A stretch of 64,000 nt of DNA, taken from Myxococcales bacterium. Its GTDB lineage: Bacteria > Myxococcota_A > Polyangia > Palsa-1104 > JAEUJZ01. The stretch covers positions 62,001 to 126,000 of the forward strand of contig JAEUJZ010000110.1 in assembly GCA_016794505.1 (NCBI GenBank). The letters are read 5' to 3'. Each line of letters begins with the position of its first letter. Positions within the stretch are counted from its first letter, which is position 1. The notes beneath the pieces were generated by a model. That model was not told the DNA's origin. It saw only the letters and a program-made list of their open reading frames with translations, and did no database searches. Below, piece after piece: positions 25,823-34,414 of the stretch. The translations under genes and the position numbers were made by a program.

Positions 25823-26949
25823 CGCGGGCCGCTACGCGGTAGGGTGAGCACCATGCTGGCTCCACCCTCGGTGCTGTCTTGAACGCTGATGTTTCCGTCG
25901 TGTTGCTGGACGATGGAGTGAACGAGCGGCAGCCCCAGCCCGGAGCCGATTTCCTTGGTGGTAAAGAACGGCTCAAAGACTCGCGGGCGCAGTGCGGGAG
26001 GGATGCCGGGGCCGCTGTCCTCGACTCTTAGCAGGACGCTGTCGTTCTGTTCGCCCAGGGTCACGCGCACCAGGCCACCGGGGGGCGTCGCTTGGATCGC
26101 GTTGAGCACCAAGTTGATCAGCGCCTGCTGCAGCAAGCCCGCATCGCCGGCAATATACGCGCGCGACTCGATCGAGCGCTCCAGGACCAAGCCGGCTTCT
26201 TCGGCCTGCGCCTGCAGAAGCGCGAGCACCGTCTCGACCACCGCAGCCAGATCGACGGCGACCGGGGTGAACTCGCGCGGGCGAGCGAACTGCAAGAAGT
26301 CGGTGACGATCTGGCTCAGGCGTCGGATTTCCTGCTGCACCAGGTCGAGTGGCTCGATGAACTGCCCTTGGCTTTCCGCGGGCAGGCGCCGCAGGCGGCG
26401 TTCGAGCAACGTCAGCTGCAGCGAGGCGGCATTGAGCGGATTGCGGATCTCGTGTGACAGACCCGCGGCCAGGGTTCCGACGGCGGCAAGCTTTTCGGCC
26501 ATGGCAGCACGCCGGCCCAGCTCGCGCTTTTCTTCGACCAGCATGACGTGGCGCATGGCCTGGCGAATCGTCAGCAGCAGGTCGTCGGGCGAGCAGGGCT
26601 TGGTCAGGTACGCCCAGGCCCCCGTGCGTACAGCGGCTACCGCAGACTCTAGCGTCGCGAACCCGGTCAGCAGGATGACTTCCAGATCGGGTAGCTGCTG
26701 CTTTAGCTCAGCGGCGAGGGCCGTCCCATCGCCATCGGGCAGGCGAACATCGACCAGAGCCACAGAATAGTTGCGCTCGGTCGCAAGAGCCTGCGCATAG
26801 CCTCCCGCGATGCGCACGGCATAGCCGGCATCTTCGAGGATCTCGCGAAGATTGTCGGCAAGGGGCCGATTGTCATCGACCAACAGCAGGGTCTTTGGAT
26901 GGGCGCTTGCCAAGGCGGCTGGCTCGGTGCTGAGAGTAAAGCTTCTCAA
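25819..26949 (-). CDS. Receiver-histidine kinase hybrid
   Basis: A 376-residue soluble protein with an N-terminal receiver (acidic pair D25/D26, phospho-acceptor D67 in ALVDVRLPDG, K117 in YLTKPCSPDDL) followed by a HisKA dimerisation helix with H166 (GLSHEIRNPLNAASL) and a HATPase_c domain (N box NLVLNAIQATPPGG, G1 box DSGPGIPPALRPRVFEPFFTTKEIGSGLGLPLV). It has no sensor or membrane segment of its own, so it must be driven by phosphotransfer or by partner proteins. Its first 77 bases overlap the end of the upstream double-receiver gene. The receiver resembles that of the upstream protein (DDNRPLADNLREILEDAG against DDNRPFAENLCEILEEAG), pointing to a local duplication. Confidence 0.94.
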   Translation of the reverse strand: MRSFTLSTEPAALASAHPKTLLLVDDNRPLADNLREILEDAGYAVRIAGGYAQALATERNYSVALVDVRLPDGDGTALAAELKQQLPDLEVILLTGFATLESAVAAVRTGAWAYLTKPCSPDDLLLTIRQAMRHVMLVEEKRELGRRAAMAEKLAAVGTLAAGLSHEIRNPLNAASLQLTLLERRLRRLPAESQGQFIEPLDLVQQEIRRLSQIVTDFLQFARPREFTPVAVDLAAVVETVLALLQAQAEEAGLVLERSIESRAYIAGDAGLLQQALINLVLNAIQATPPGGLVRVTLGEQNDSVLLRVEDSGPGIPPALRPRVFEPFFTTKEIGSGLGLPLVHSIVQQHDGNISVQDSTEGGASMVLTLPRSGPR

Positions 26950-27628
26950 CCGCGTTCAGCAGATCCGCGGTCTGGAAGGGTTTGATAAACACGCTCTGTG
27001 TTCCAGCAAGAATCGGTCCGTCTGGGTGCGCCGTCATAACCAGAGTGGGAATGCCGGGATAGCGCGCAAGCAGTGCGCGCATGGCTTCGCCATCGGGGCC
27101 TCCGGGGACGCGCAGATCGACCAACGCAACAAACGGGGTCACTGCGCCCAAGTGGGCAGCCTCAAGCACAGTGGACGCGGTGACCGTCGCAAAGCCGCGC
27201 TCGCGCAGGGCTTCGGTCAGGTTGTCGAGCAGCTTGCTGTCATCTTCGATGAGCGCAACCAAGCCATCCCGTCGGGCGCACGCGATCAGCGACAAGAGCA
27301 CCGGAATCGGCACGGGCTTGGGCAGAATCGCCAGCAGTCCCTCCTGTCGGGCACACTCTAGATCGTTGTCGCGTGTGAATGCGGTGATCACCAGCGCCGG
27401 CAGCCCCGGATCGAGCTGTCGCATGCGATGGACTAGCTCGGCGCCGCCCATCTCAGGCATGCGCATGTCGGACAGCATGACGTCAAAAGAAGCCCCGGCC
27501 ACGCGCTGCAGCGCCTCTTCTCCGCTTGTGGCAATGACCACCTCGTGTCCTGCTTCTTCGAGGATCTCGCACAGGTTCTCGGCGAAGGGCCGATTGTCGT
27601 CGATCACAAGGACCTTAGGCATGGGCAC
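26873..27628 (-). CDS. Double-receiver protein
   Basis: A 251-residue protein of two response-regulator receiver domains and no output domain. The first has D10/D11, D54 (VMLSDMRMPEMGG) and a lysine in ILPKPVPIP. The second (from about residue 120) has EDD, a phospho-acceptor in VALVDLRVPGG and FIKPF. Both look competent for phosphorylation. Such proteins act as phosphorelay intermediates or phosphate sinks. It overlaps the globin-kinase gene by 14 bases and the receiver-kinase gene by 77 bases, so the three are one translational unit. A short basic tail (ASRLGKRPSKDPAVGR) follows the second receiver. Confidence 0.93.
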   Translation of the reverse strand: MPMPKVLVIDDNRPFAENLCEILEEAGHEVVIATSGEEALQRVAGASFDVMLSDMRMPEMGGAELVHRMRQLDPGLPALVITAFTRDNDLECARQEGLLAILPKPVPIPVLLSLIACARRDGLVALIEDDSKLLDNLTEALRERGFATVTASTVLEAAHLGAVTPFVALVDLRVPGGPDGEAMRALLARYPGIPTLVMTAHPDGPILAGTQSVFIKPFQTADLLNAVEKLYSQHRASRLGKRPSKDPAVGR

Positions 27629-28805
27629 TGGCCTTCTTGACGGGATCGAGGATGGGCAGGCGAATCACAAAGCGAGCGCCCTGTTCTCGCTGGGGATCCG
27701 GGGCATAGCTGACCGTGCCGCCATGCCGTTCAATGATGCGCCGCACGAGCGAAAGACCGAGGCCAATGCCGCCCGGCTTGGCGCTGATCAGCGGCTCGAA
27801 CAGTCGCTTTTGGATCACGGGGTCGACACCGGGGCCACTGTCGGCGATCGCGATTTCGATTAGATCGCCTAGGCGGTTTGTGGTGATCGCGATGAATCCG
27901 GCTGGACCGACGGCGTGCAGGGCGTTTTCCACCAAGTTGCGCAGCGCCTGGCCTAGCTGGGTCGGGTCCCCGTGCAGGCTGGCCGCTTGGTCCCCAATGT
28001 CGATCGAGACCCGCACATCGGGCGTGATCTTGAGCGTGCTGAGGACGTCCTGAAGGATGCGCTCTAGCTGCACTGGCTCGCGCAAGAGCGGCTTGTCGCG
28101 AATCATGTCGAGCAGGGCCGAGATGATGTTGTTGGCAACCGCGATCTGTTCACCGATGCGATCGGCGTGCTTCTTGATGCGCTCGTCGTTACCGACGCGA
28201 CTTTTTAGGATGTACAGCGACGATTCCATCACCCCCAGCGGATTGCGAAGCTCGTGGCCAATCGAGCCCACGAGCTGACCAAAGGTCGACAGTCGCTCGG
28301 CTCGGGCCTGCTGGGCTTCCATGTCTTCGCGATAGGTGTGCAGCATGATCGCTTGCTCGATATCGAGGATGCGATTCACGGCCAGAAGCGCCGCGGCTTT
28401 TTGCGGTTCATCGTCGGCATAGATCGCTGAGATGCGATGTGCGAACTCGGTGCGCAGGACGTTCATCGCGCCGAACATGTAGTGCTCGGGCAGCGCGATG
28501 CGAACGTGTACGCGGCCAATCCGGCAGCGCAGGTGGAAGTAGGCGTCGTCCCAGGGGCCACTGAGCAAGCGCGACATCCAGTCATACAGGGTCTTCTTCA
28601 GTCGACCGACGGTGCTTTCACCGTGCGCGAGAGCTTGGCGGGCTCCTTCATGTTCGAGGATTCGGTCATAAAACGTGTCAGCGATCGGCACGAATTCCGC
28701 TTCAAGCAGCGGCGCCAGGCCGCGCAGAGCGGCTTCGTCTGCGGGGCCGAAACGCACATAGCGCTTGAGTTCATCGAACCAGCCATCCACTTGCATTGGG
28801 CGCAC
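27615..28805 (-). CDS. Globin-coupled sensor histidine kinase
   Basis: A 396-residue soluble kinase. Residues 1 to about 160 form a protoglobin/HemAT-like sensor globin, with the diagnostic segment FHLRCRIGRVHVRIALPEHYMFG whose H100 is the expected proximal heme ligand. A HisKA helix follows with phospho-acceptor H184 (SIGHELRNPLGVMES), then HATPase_c with NLVENALHAVGPAG, DSGPGVDPVIQKRLFEPL and GGIGLGLSLV. The globin predicts sensing of oxygen, NO or CO in the cytoplasm. First gene of the three-gene overlapping operon; probable targets are the double receiver, the receiver-kinase and possibly the NtrC-type regulator nearby (inference). Confidence 0.93.
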   Translation of the reverse strand: MRPMQVDGWFDELKRYVRFGPADEAALRGLAPLLEAEFVPIADTFYDRILEHEGARQALAHGESTVGRLKKTLYDWMSRLLSGPWDDAYFHLRCRIGRVHVRIALPEHYMFGAMNVLRTEFAHRISAIYADDEPQKAAALLAVNRILDIEQAIMLHTYREDMEAQQARAERLSTFGQLVGSIGHELRNPLGVMESSLYILKSRVGNDERIKKHADRIGEQIAVANNIISALLDMIRDKPLLREPVQLERILQDVLSTLKITPDVRVSIDIGDQAASLHGDPTQLGQALRNLVENALHAVGPAGFIAITTNRLGDLIEIAIADSGPGVDPVIQKRLFEPLISAKPGGIGLGLSLVRRIIERHGGTVSYAPDPQREQGARFVIRLPILDPVKKASAHA

Positions 28806-29135
28806 CGCCTTGATCCGCGAAAGGACCTGAAAAGACCGGGAAGAGACCGAGACGTGAGACGAGGAACAGGACAGACGTCACGAGGCTTCGTTCGTCCTGT
28901 GTCCGCACGTCGTGGCAACGAACCGCATCGCTAAAGAGTCCTGCGGCATCCATCGGCTCTTGGAACCTGAGGCATCGCGAGCACTTTGGCAAGCGGTGAG
29001 CGCGCGACATTGGGCAGGATGCTTCCCGTGTTCGCCGCAGGGGTGGCCAGTGCCGCGCTGAGACGGACGTGGCTCTGGCGCTCGTGTGCTGGATGCCGCT
29101 TGACCTTCGCCGTCGGAAAAGTGGAACCTGAACGC
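28806..29135. other. 330-base divergent intergenic region
   Basis: Lies between the globin-kinase operon (minus) and the MgtC-like gene (plus). Open frames here show no family resemblance. One GG-N10-GC arrangement occurs near 28985 but its -12 half (GAGC) is poor, so no promoter is called. No RNA gene is seen. Confidence 0.4.
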
Positions 29136-30491
29136 ATGGCAACCGGGATGTTCTTAGAGCTACGACCCCTGTGGGAGGCTGGCGCTGCGCTGGCCCTGGG
29201 GTTGCTGATTGGGCTCGAACGCGAGCACGCCCGGCTAGAGGCGGCCGATCAGAACCCGGCGGCCAAGGGCGCCCGCACCTTCGCTCTGATCGCTCTATTG
29301 GGTTATGCCTCGGCGCTGCTGATGCCGATGGTGCCTGCGCTGCCGCTTCTGACGGTGGCGGGCCTTGCCGTGCTGCTTTCGGCGCTGCACCTGGAAAAAG
29401 TACGACGGCAAGCCGCGGGCCCAGGCGACGAATCGACGCCGACCTCGCAGCTGCTGCCGCTGCCGCGGGGCGAAGACATCACGACCGAGGTGGCAGCCTT
29501 GCTAGTGGCGCTCTTGGGCATGCTGGTGCGCTATCAGCTTGGCGTCGCGGTCATGCTGGCGCTGTTCTGCGTCGTGGTGCTGATCTCGAAGCCGTGGATG
29601 CGCAAGCTGGCCGCGCAGGTGCAGCGCAACGAGCTCGTCGGCACGCTGCAGCTTCTTTTGGCTTTGCTCATCGTCTTGCCCGTTGTCCCCGATCGCGCGC
29701 TCACGCTGTTTCCGCCACTCGAAGGCGTGCTCAACCCACGAAGCGTGGTGTTGTTCGTGCTGCTGATCGCGGGAGTGGGCTACGCCGGATACGTCTTGAC
29801 GCGAATCTTGGGTGCGCGTCGCGGCCTTAGCTTGGCGGGACTCATCGGCGGCATGACCTCGTCCACGGCCGTCACCCTCGCGATGGGAGAGCAGGCTCGC
29901 CGCTCACCGAGCTTGCTACGCCCTGCCGTCCAAGGCGCGCTCTTGTCGTACGGCGTCATGATGCTGCGCGTCCTCTTGGTGACGATGATTGTCTATCCGC
30001 CCTTGGGCATGCACCTGCTCGTGCCGTCGCTCTTGATGGTCGGCGGATATCTCGCCGCGGCGCTGTTGGTGATGCGGCGCGCGGCGGTCAGCGAGCAAGA
30101 CCAGGCCTCCGATACCGGGCATGCCGTGAGCCTGAGCAACCCGTTTGAGATCCTGCCGGCTCTGAAGTGGGGCGTCCTTTACATCTTCGTGGTGCTGACC
30201 GCGAAGCTTGCTCGCACGTATCTTGGAGTGCGCGGACTGTATCTGGCATCGGCTGCGGCCGGCTTGGCCGATGTTGACTCGATCGTCGTCGCGTCGAGCA
30301 AGCTGACCCAGCAAGGCGGCGAGCCGCTACAGGTCGGAGTGATCTCGATCTGGATCGCCGTGGCTTCGAATACCGTGGTCAAGACCGGCATGGCGTGGTG
30401 GAGCGGTGGGCGTGCCTATGGTCTGCGGATTTTGCTCGGCCACTTGCCTGCGCTGCTCCTGGGCGTCGTGGCCATCGTGTTCCTGTTGTAA
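29136..30491 (+). CDS. MgtC/SapB-DUF4010 family membrane protein
   Basis: A 451-residue polytopic membrane protein started at ATG 29136; a second ATG 12 bases further in is possible. The N-terminal third matches the MgtC/SapB fold: ALALGLLIGLEREHAR ... KGARTFALIALLGYASALL. The rest is the DUF4010 domain, a series of about eight helices with conserved segments GGMTSSTAVTLAMGEQAR and LYLASAAAGLADVDSIVVASSKL. Function of this fusion family is unknown; MgtC itself is linked to growth at low magnesium and to inhibition of the ATP synthase in pathogens, which need not apply here. Confidence 0.9.
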   Translation: MATGMFLELRPLWEAGAALALGLLIGLEREHARLEAADQNPAAKGARTFALIALLGYASALLMPMVPALPLLTVAGLAVLLSALHLEKVRRQAAGPGDESTPTSQLLPLPRGEDITTEVAALLVALLGMLVRYQLGVAVMLALFCVVVLISKPWMRKLAAQVQRNELVGTLQLLLALLIVLPVVPDRALTLFPPLEGVLNPRSVVLFVLLIAGVGYAGYVLTRILGARRGLSLAGLIGGMTSSTAVTLAMGEQARRSPSLLRPAVQGALLSYGVMMLRVLLVTMIVYPPLGMHLLVPSLLMVGGYLAAALLVMRRAAVSEQDQASDTGHAVSLSNPFEILPALKWGVLYIFVVLTAKLARTYLGVRGLYLASAAAGLADVDSIVVASSKLTQQGGEPLQVGVISIWIAVASNTVVKTGMAWWSGGRAYGLRILLGHLPALLLGVVAIVFLL

Positions 30492-30501
30492 GAGGCTGAC
30501 C

Positions 30502-31122
30502 GTGTCGAATTCGATGTCTGCAAGTCCGACAGAGACAACGTCGCCCATCGCCTGTCGCTTCGTGGTGCTCACGGGCGGGCCGGGGGCTGGTAAGACCGCA
30601 ATCCTTGAGATCGCACGGCGCAGCTTTGGCACTCGCGCCACCGTGCTGCCCGAAGCGGCGAGCATCCTCTTTGGCGGTGGCTTCTGGCGCAGCAAAAGCA
30701 GCGCTGGGCGACGGGCGGCGCAGCGCGCGATTTACTATGTGCAGCGCGAGCAGCAGCGCATGGTGGAAGAAGAAGGCAGGCTGCCTTTTGTCCTGTGTGA
30801 TCGCGGAACGCTCGACGGGCTCGCATACTGGCCCGAGAGCCCAGCGACGTTCTGGCGTGATCTCAACACCAGCAGCGAAGCCGAACTAGCCCGGTATCAC
30901 GCGGTCATCCACTTGCGGACGCCCGGCGAAAGCCAGGGCTACAACAACCAAAACCCCCTGCGAACCGAGGACGCCGTCAGCGCCCAAGAGATCGACGAGC
31001 GCATCTTGCACGTCTGGGCGCGTCACCCACGGCGCTTCATCGTCGACAGCGCAGACGACTTTCTCGTCAAGATCGAAACGACGCTGCGACTGATCGAGCG
31101 CCTGCTCAGCGACTCGATCTAA
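30502..31122 (+). CDS. P-loop ATPase (AAA_28-like)
   Basis: About 206 residues. GTG 30502 has an AGAGG ribosome-binding site 6 bases upstream; ATG 30514 in the same frame is an alternative. It has FVVLTGGPGAGKTAILEIARRSF (Walker A), a conserved VLPEAASILFGGGFW segment, a Walker-B-like FVLCDRGTLDGLAYWP and a late LRTPGESQGYNNQNPLR loop. This is the pattern of AAA_28 / NadR- and nucleoside-kinase-like ATPases, which may phosphorylate a small molecule. The substrate is not identifiable. It starts 10 bases after the MgtC-like gene, so co-transcription is likely. Confidence 0.87.
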   Translation: MSNSMSASPTETTSPIACRFVVLTGGPGAGKTAILEIARRSFGTRATVLPEAASILFGGGFWRSKSSAGRRAAQRAIYYVQREQQRMVEEEGRLPFVLCDRGTLDGLAYWPESPATFWRDLNTSSEAELARYHAVIHLRTPGESQGYNNQNPLRTEDAVSAQEIDERILHVWARHPRRFIVDSADDFLVKIETTLRLIERLLSDSI

Positions 31123-31134
31123 GACGGGCCAGGG

Positions 31135-31491
31135 CTACAGATCGGCCTGCAGCTTGGGCGCCGTGACCCGCATCAGATAGCGACCCTTGCCGGGAATGCC
31201 GTTCGGTGCCACGACGACAGCCAGGAAGTAGTCCTTGGTCAGGATGCGGATGAGGATGGTCATCTTCTCGGTGCGGATGGTGACATCCTCGACACCGCCG
31301 GCATCCAGTCCGTCGGCCGCTTTGCGGACCTGCGTGAGGATGTGGCTGAATTCCATGCCGACCGTCTGGATATCGACTTTCTTGTTGTCGGCTTGGAAGG
31401 TCTCAACCGGGATGCCATCGAAGCCCATCAGCAACGCAGCAAGCGCACCCTGAGTCTGATCAACAATGCGGCGCAAATTATCGCGGAACAT
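31135..31491 (-). CDS. Roadblock/LC7-domain protein
   Basis: A 118-residue protein of the roadblock/LC7 family that includes MglB-like regulators of small Ras-like GTPases. Visible pattern: an N-terminal helix FRDNLRRIVDQTQGALAALLMGFDGIPVETF, a central helix GMEFSHILTQVRKAADGL, then beta strands VTIRTEKMTILIRIL and YFLAVVVAPNG. I chose ATG 31491; an in-frame TTG at 31527 would add 12 residues and lies just after the preceding gene's stop. No GTPase gene is adjacent. It is probably co-transcribed with the enhancer-binding protein gene upstream. Confidence 0.85.
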   Translation of the reverse strand: MFRDNLRRIVDQTQGALAALLMGFDGIPVETFQADNKKVDIQTVGMEFSHILTQVRKAADGLDAGGVEDVTIRTEKMTILIRILTKDYFLAVVVAPNGIPGKGRYLMRVTAPKLQADL

Positions 31492-31534
31492 GCCTCTTTT
31501 GTACTGCTCTCGGCGGGTCGGCGTCAATCCAAGT

Positions 31535-33028
31535 CTAGGCGTCGTCTAGTCCATAGGCTCGCAGCTTGTATAAGAGCGCGCGGTGGGATAGCTGCAGCAG
31601 CCGCGCCGCCGCCGAGCGATTGCCGCGGGTGCGGACCAGTGCGCGCTTGATAAAGCTCCGCTCCAGCTCTGCCTGCGCTCGCCGCAGCGAAAAATCCTCG
31701 TCGCTGCTTGGTGGAAGCTCAGCGATCGTCGCATGTGGGCCCAGCGCGTCCAGACCGGCTGAGTCGGCCGAAAGAGGCTGAAGCGGTGGCAGATCCGCGG
31801 CATCGAGTACCGTGGCTCCTGCGTCGGATAAGACCGCCGCGCGCTCGATCGTGTTTTCAAGCTGGCGCACATTGCCCGGCCACTTTGCGCCCAAAAGCTG
31901 CGCTTGCGCCGCTTGGGTAAAGCCTGCAAGCGGACGGCCCAGCTTGCTCGCAGCGCGTCGCAAGAAATGCTGGGCCAAGGGCAGGATGTCTTCTTTGCGC
32001 TCGCGCAGTGGCGGGACGTGCAAGGGGACGACGCTCAGCCGGTAGTACAAGTCGTGACGAAAGCGCCCGGCCGCGACGGCCGCTTCCAGGTCGCGCAGCG
32101 TCGCGGCAATGATGCGGACGTCGACCTGTACCGCCTCGCTGACGTCGGCGCCCAGCGGCTGGACAAGCTGTCCGCCGGTATCCGACGGACCCGGCAATAC
32201 GCGCAAGAGCTTGACTTGCAGCCGCGGCGAGAGCTCGGCGATCTCGTCGAGAAACAGCGTTCCCCGATCGGCGTCGACCAGCAGGCCCTTCTGATCGCGG
32301 ACAGCATCGGTAAAGGCGCCGCGACGGTGGCCAAACAGCAAGCTCTCTAAGAGCGTCTCGGGCAGGGCGCCGCAGTTGACTGCAACCAGCGGTCCTTCGC
32401 GTCGCGGCGACAGGGTATGCAGGGCTTTTGCCAGCACCTCTTTGCCGCTGCCCGATTCGCCCGTCAGAAGCACCGTGGTGCGATGCACTGCCACGCGCCG
32501 GATCTTGGCCAAAAGGGCCAGCATGGCCGGCGACGCTGCGATCAGCCCCAACGAAGACAGATCGAGCGGCTGTGCCGTCGCCTGTGAAGCGAGCGGAGCA
32601 GCCGGTAAGAAGCGCGCTGCCGTGGCCCGTGCCTGCGCATCAGCACGGCTGGCTTCGCGGGCCGCGACTTTGGCCAAGGCCAGCGCGACGTCGAAGGGTC
32701 GGTGCGGAGCCGGCAGATAGTCGAACGCCCCCGCCTGGAGCAGACGCTCCATGGCGTTCGCTGCGGCCGCGTACGATGTCGGACTCGCCCCCAGTGCCAG
32801 CAGCGCCGGTCCGTCGCGCGTCGAAGAAAGCAAGACCAAGACGTCATCGGCCACGTCTTCGCACAGCACGACATCGATCGGCTGACTGCGCAGAAGCGCC
32901 TGCGCTCCAGCCAGATCTCCGACGGAAAACACAGAGTACTGATGTTCTCGCAGGCCGCGAGCCAGCGCATCGCGAGCCTGGGCATCGCGCAAGAGCAGCA
33001 GCAGGTGGCGGCGCTCGCTGTGGCTCAT
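31535..33028 (-). CDS. Sigma-54 enhancer-binding protein with degenerate receiver and GAFTDA loop
   Basis: A 497-residue NtrC-like protein. The N-terminal domain has the receiver fold pattern but aligning it with the neighbouring NtrC-type protein puts E57 at the phospho-Asp position (IDVVLCEDVA), Leu-Arg where the acidic pair should be, and Ala-Pro in place of the conserved lysine, so it is a pseudo-receiver. The AAA+ domain is otherwise complete (GESGSGKEVLAKAL, RGTLFLDEIAEL), but the sigma-54-contact loop is GAFTDA (residues 237-242) instead of GAFTGA. The C-terminal Fis-type helix-turn-helix reads RSAAARLLQLSHRALLYKLRAYG. It is followed by the roadblock/LC7 gene. Confidence 0.92.
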   Translation of the reverse strand: MSHSERRHLLLLLRDAQARDALARGLREHQYSVFSVGDLAGAQALLRSQPIDVVLCEDVADDVLVLLSSTRDGPALLALGASPTSYAAAANAMERLLQAGAFDYLPAPHRPFDVALALAKVAAREASRADAQARATAARFLPAAPLASQATAQPLDLSSLGLIAASPAMLALLAKIRRVAVHRTTVLLTGESGSGKEVLAKALHTLSPRREGPLVAVNCGALPETLLESLLFGHRRGAFTDAVRDQKGLLVDADRGTLFLDEIAELSPRLQVKLLRVLPGPSDTGGQLVQPLGADVSEAVQVDVRIIAATLRDLEAAVAAGRFRHDLYYRLSVVPLHVPPLRERKEDILPLAQHFLRRAASKLGRPLAGFTQAAQAQLLGAKWPGNVRQLENTIERAAVLSDAGATVLDAADLPPLQPLSADSAGLDALGPHATIAELPPSSDEDFSLRRAQAELERSFIKRALVRTRGNRSAAARLLQLSHRALLYKLRAYGLDDA

Positions 33029-33099
33029 GCCGCGACGCTATGCGCCGCGCGGGTTTTTGACAAGCGCGCCAGCGCGGCGATATTCGGCAAGACGCGCCC

Positions 33100-34173
33100 A
33101 TGACAACGAAGACTTCATCGACCGCATCATCGACTCCGGCAGCGACCCTGTCTGGGGCCACCTCTACCCCTCCTTCTGCATCGCCGACGACGGAAGCAAC
33201 CGTCCTTTCCGGGATTCAGCCCTCGGGAGGCTTTCACATCGGCAACTACCTGGGCGCGGTTCGCGACTGGGTCAAGCTGCAAGAGCAGTATCGCTGCCTG
33301 TACTGCATCGTCGATCTGCACGCGCTGACGCAGACCTACGATCCTGCGGGCCTGCCGGGCCGTGTGCGCGAGCTAGCGACCGAGCTTTTGGCCTGCGGCA
33401 TCGATCCCGAGCGAGCGACCTTGTTTGTGCAGTCGCACGTTCCCGAACACAGCGAGCTTGCCTGGATCCTTTCGACGGTGGCGCCTTACGGCGAGCTGTC
33501 GCGCATGACGCAGTTCAAAGAAAAAAGCGAGCGTGCCGACTACATCAACTGCGGACTGTTTACGTATCCCGTGCTCATGGCCGCGGACATCTTGCTGTAC
33601 AAGGCCACGCATGTTCCCGTCGGTGAAGATCAGATTCAGCACCTTGAGTTGACCCGCGAGGTGGTGCGTCGCTTCAACAACCGCTTTGGCCCAACGTTCG
33701 CCGAGCCCATGCCGATCCACAAAGAGCCGCTGCGCATCATGGGCTTAGATGGCAAGCAGAAGATGTCCAAGTCGCTGGGCAACTACATCGCGGTCGGCGA
33801 CGATCCAGACACCATTCGCAAGAAGATCAGCGGCGCCTTCACCGACGAGACCCGTCTGCGTCGCAAGGACCCCGGACACCCCGAGAGCTGTTATGTCTGT
33901 GGCCTGCAGCAATACTTTTCGCCCCCCGACAAAGTCGCCGAGCTTCACGAGGGCTGTCGTACCGCCCGCATCGGCTGCGTCGATTCAAAACGCGCGCTTT
34001 CCGATGCGATGATCGCGTCGCTTGCCTCCATCCAAGAGCGCAAGCGCGAGATCATGGCCAAGCCAGGTCTCGTCGACGAAATCCTGCACGAAGGGGCGCG
34101 GCGGGCTCGCGCGGTGGCGAAAAAAACCATGGCCGAGGTCCGTGAGCGTCTGGGCTTGCTGCCCGCAGCGTAG
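33100..34173 (+). CDS. trpS: Tryptophanyl-tRNA synthetase
   Basis: A 357-residue class I aminoacyl-tRNA synthetase. HIGN (46-49) in PSGGFHIGNYLGA is the HIGH motif and KMSKS lies at 221-225. The tryptophan-pocket and dimer segments SHVPEHSELAWIL, EKSERADYINCGLFTYPVLMAADIL and VGEDQIQHLELTREVVRRFN are typical. The first about 35 residues are Thr/Ser/Ala/Pro-rich and not part of the usual enzyme, so an internal start may be used, though no better one with a ribosome-binding site was found. Essential housekeeping enzyme, apparently monocistronic. Confidence 0.96.
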   Translation: MTTKTSSTASSTPAATLSGATSTPPSASPTTEATVLSGIQPSGGFHIGNYLGAVRDWVKLQEQYRCLYCIVDLHALTQTYDPAGLPGRVRELATELLACGIDPERATLFVQSHVPEHSELAWILSTVAPYGELSRMTQFKEKSERADYINCGLFTYPVLMAADILLYKATHVPVGEDQIQHLELTREVVRRFNNRFGPTFAEPMPIHKEPLRIMGLDGKQKMSKSLGNYIAVGDDPDTIRKKISGAFTDETRLRRKDPGHPESCYVCGLQQYFSPPDKVAELHEGCRTARIGCVDSKRALSDAMIASLASIQERKREIMAKPGLVDEILHEGARRARAVAKKTMAEVRERLGLLPAA

Positions 34174-34269
34174 CGAGCGACCAAGCAAAAGCACCCGCCA
34201 TGGAATCTGCAGCACCCCCCGTCATAACGCTCGGCGGAACGCTGCCCGTCGGGACAAGCGCTCTTGCGG

Positions 34270-34343
34270 TGACCGCGGCGCGATTCGAACGCGCGACCTA
34301 CTGTTTAGGAAACAGTTGCTCTATCCAACTGAGCTACGCAGTC
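34270..34343 (-). tRNA. tRNA-Arg (anticodon CCT)
   Basis: The minus strand folds into a full cloverleaf of 74 bases. The acceptor stem is GACTGCG with CGCGGTC (one G-T pair), the D arm is GCTC-AGTTGGATA-GAGC, the anticodon arm is ACTGT-TTCCTAA-ACAGT with anticodon CCT, the variable loop is AGGTC and the T arm is GCGCG-TTCGAAT-CGCGC. The discriminator is A. The 3' CCA is not encoded (ACCG follows). It reads AGG codons. It stands alone between trpS and a kinase gene. Confidence 0.95.
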
Positions 34344-34414
34344 GTGAGACGGGCGCAGCCTAACAGAACTGACCCGGCTGGACAATTGATGCGTAGCTGG
34401 GTCGGGGCTGCGCT

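Noticed and set aside
28985..29000. Possible -24/-12 element upstream of the MgtC-like gene
   Set aside because: GG and GC are correctly spaced, but the -12 half reads GAGC and the rest is weak.
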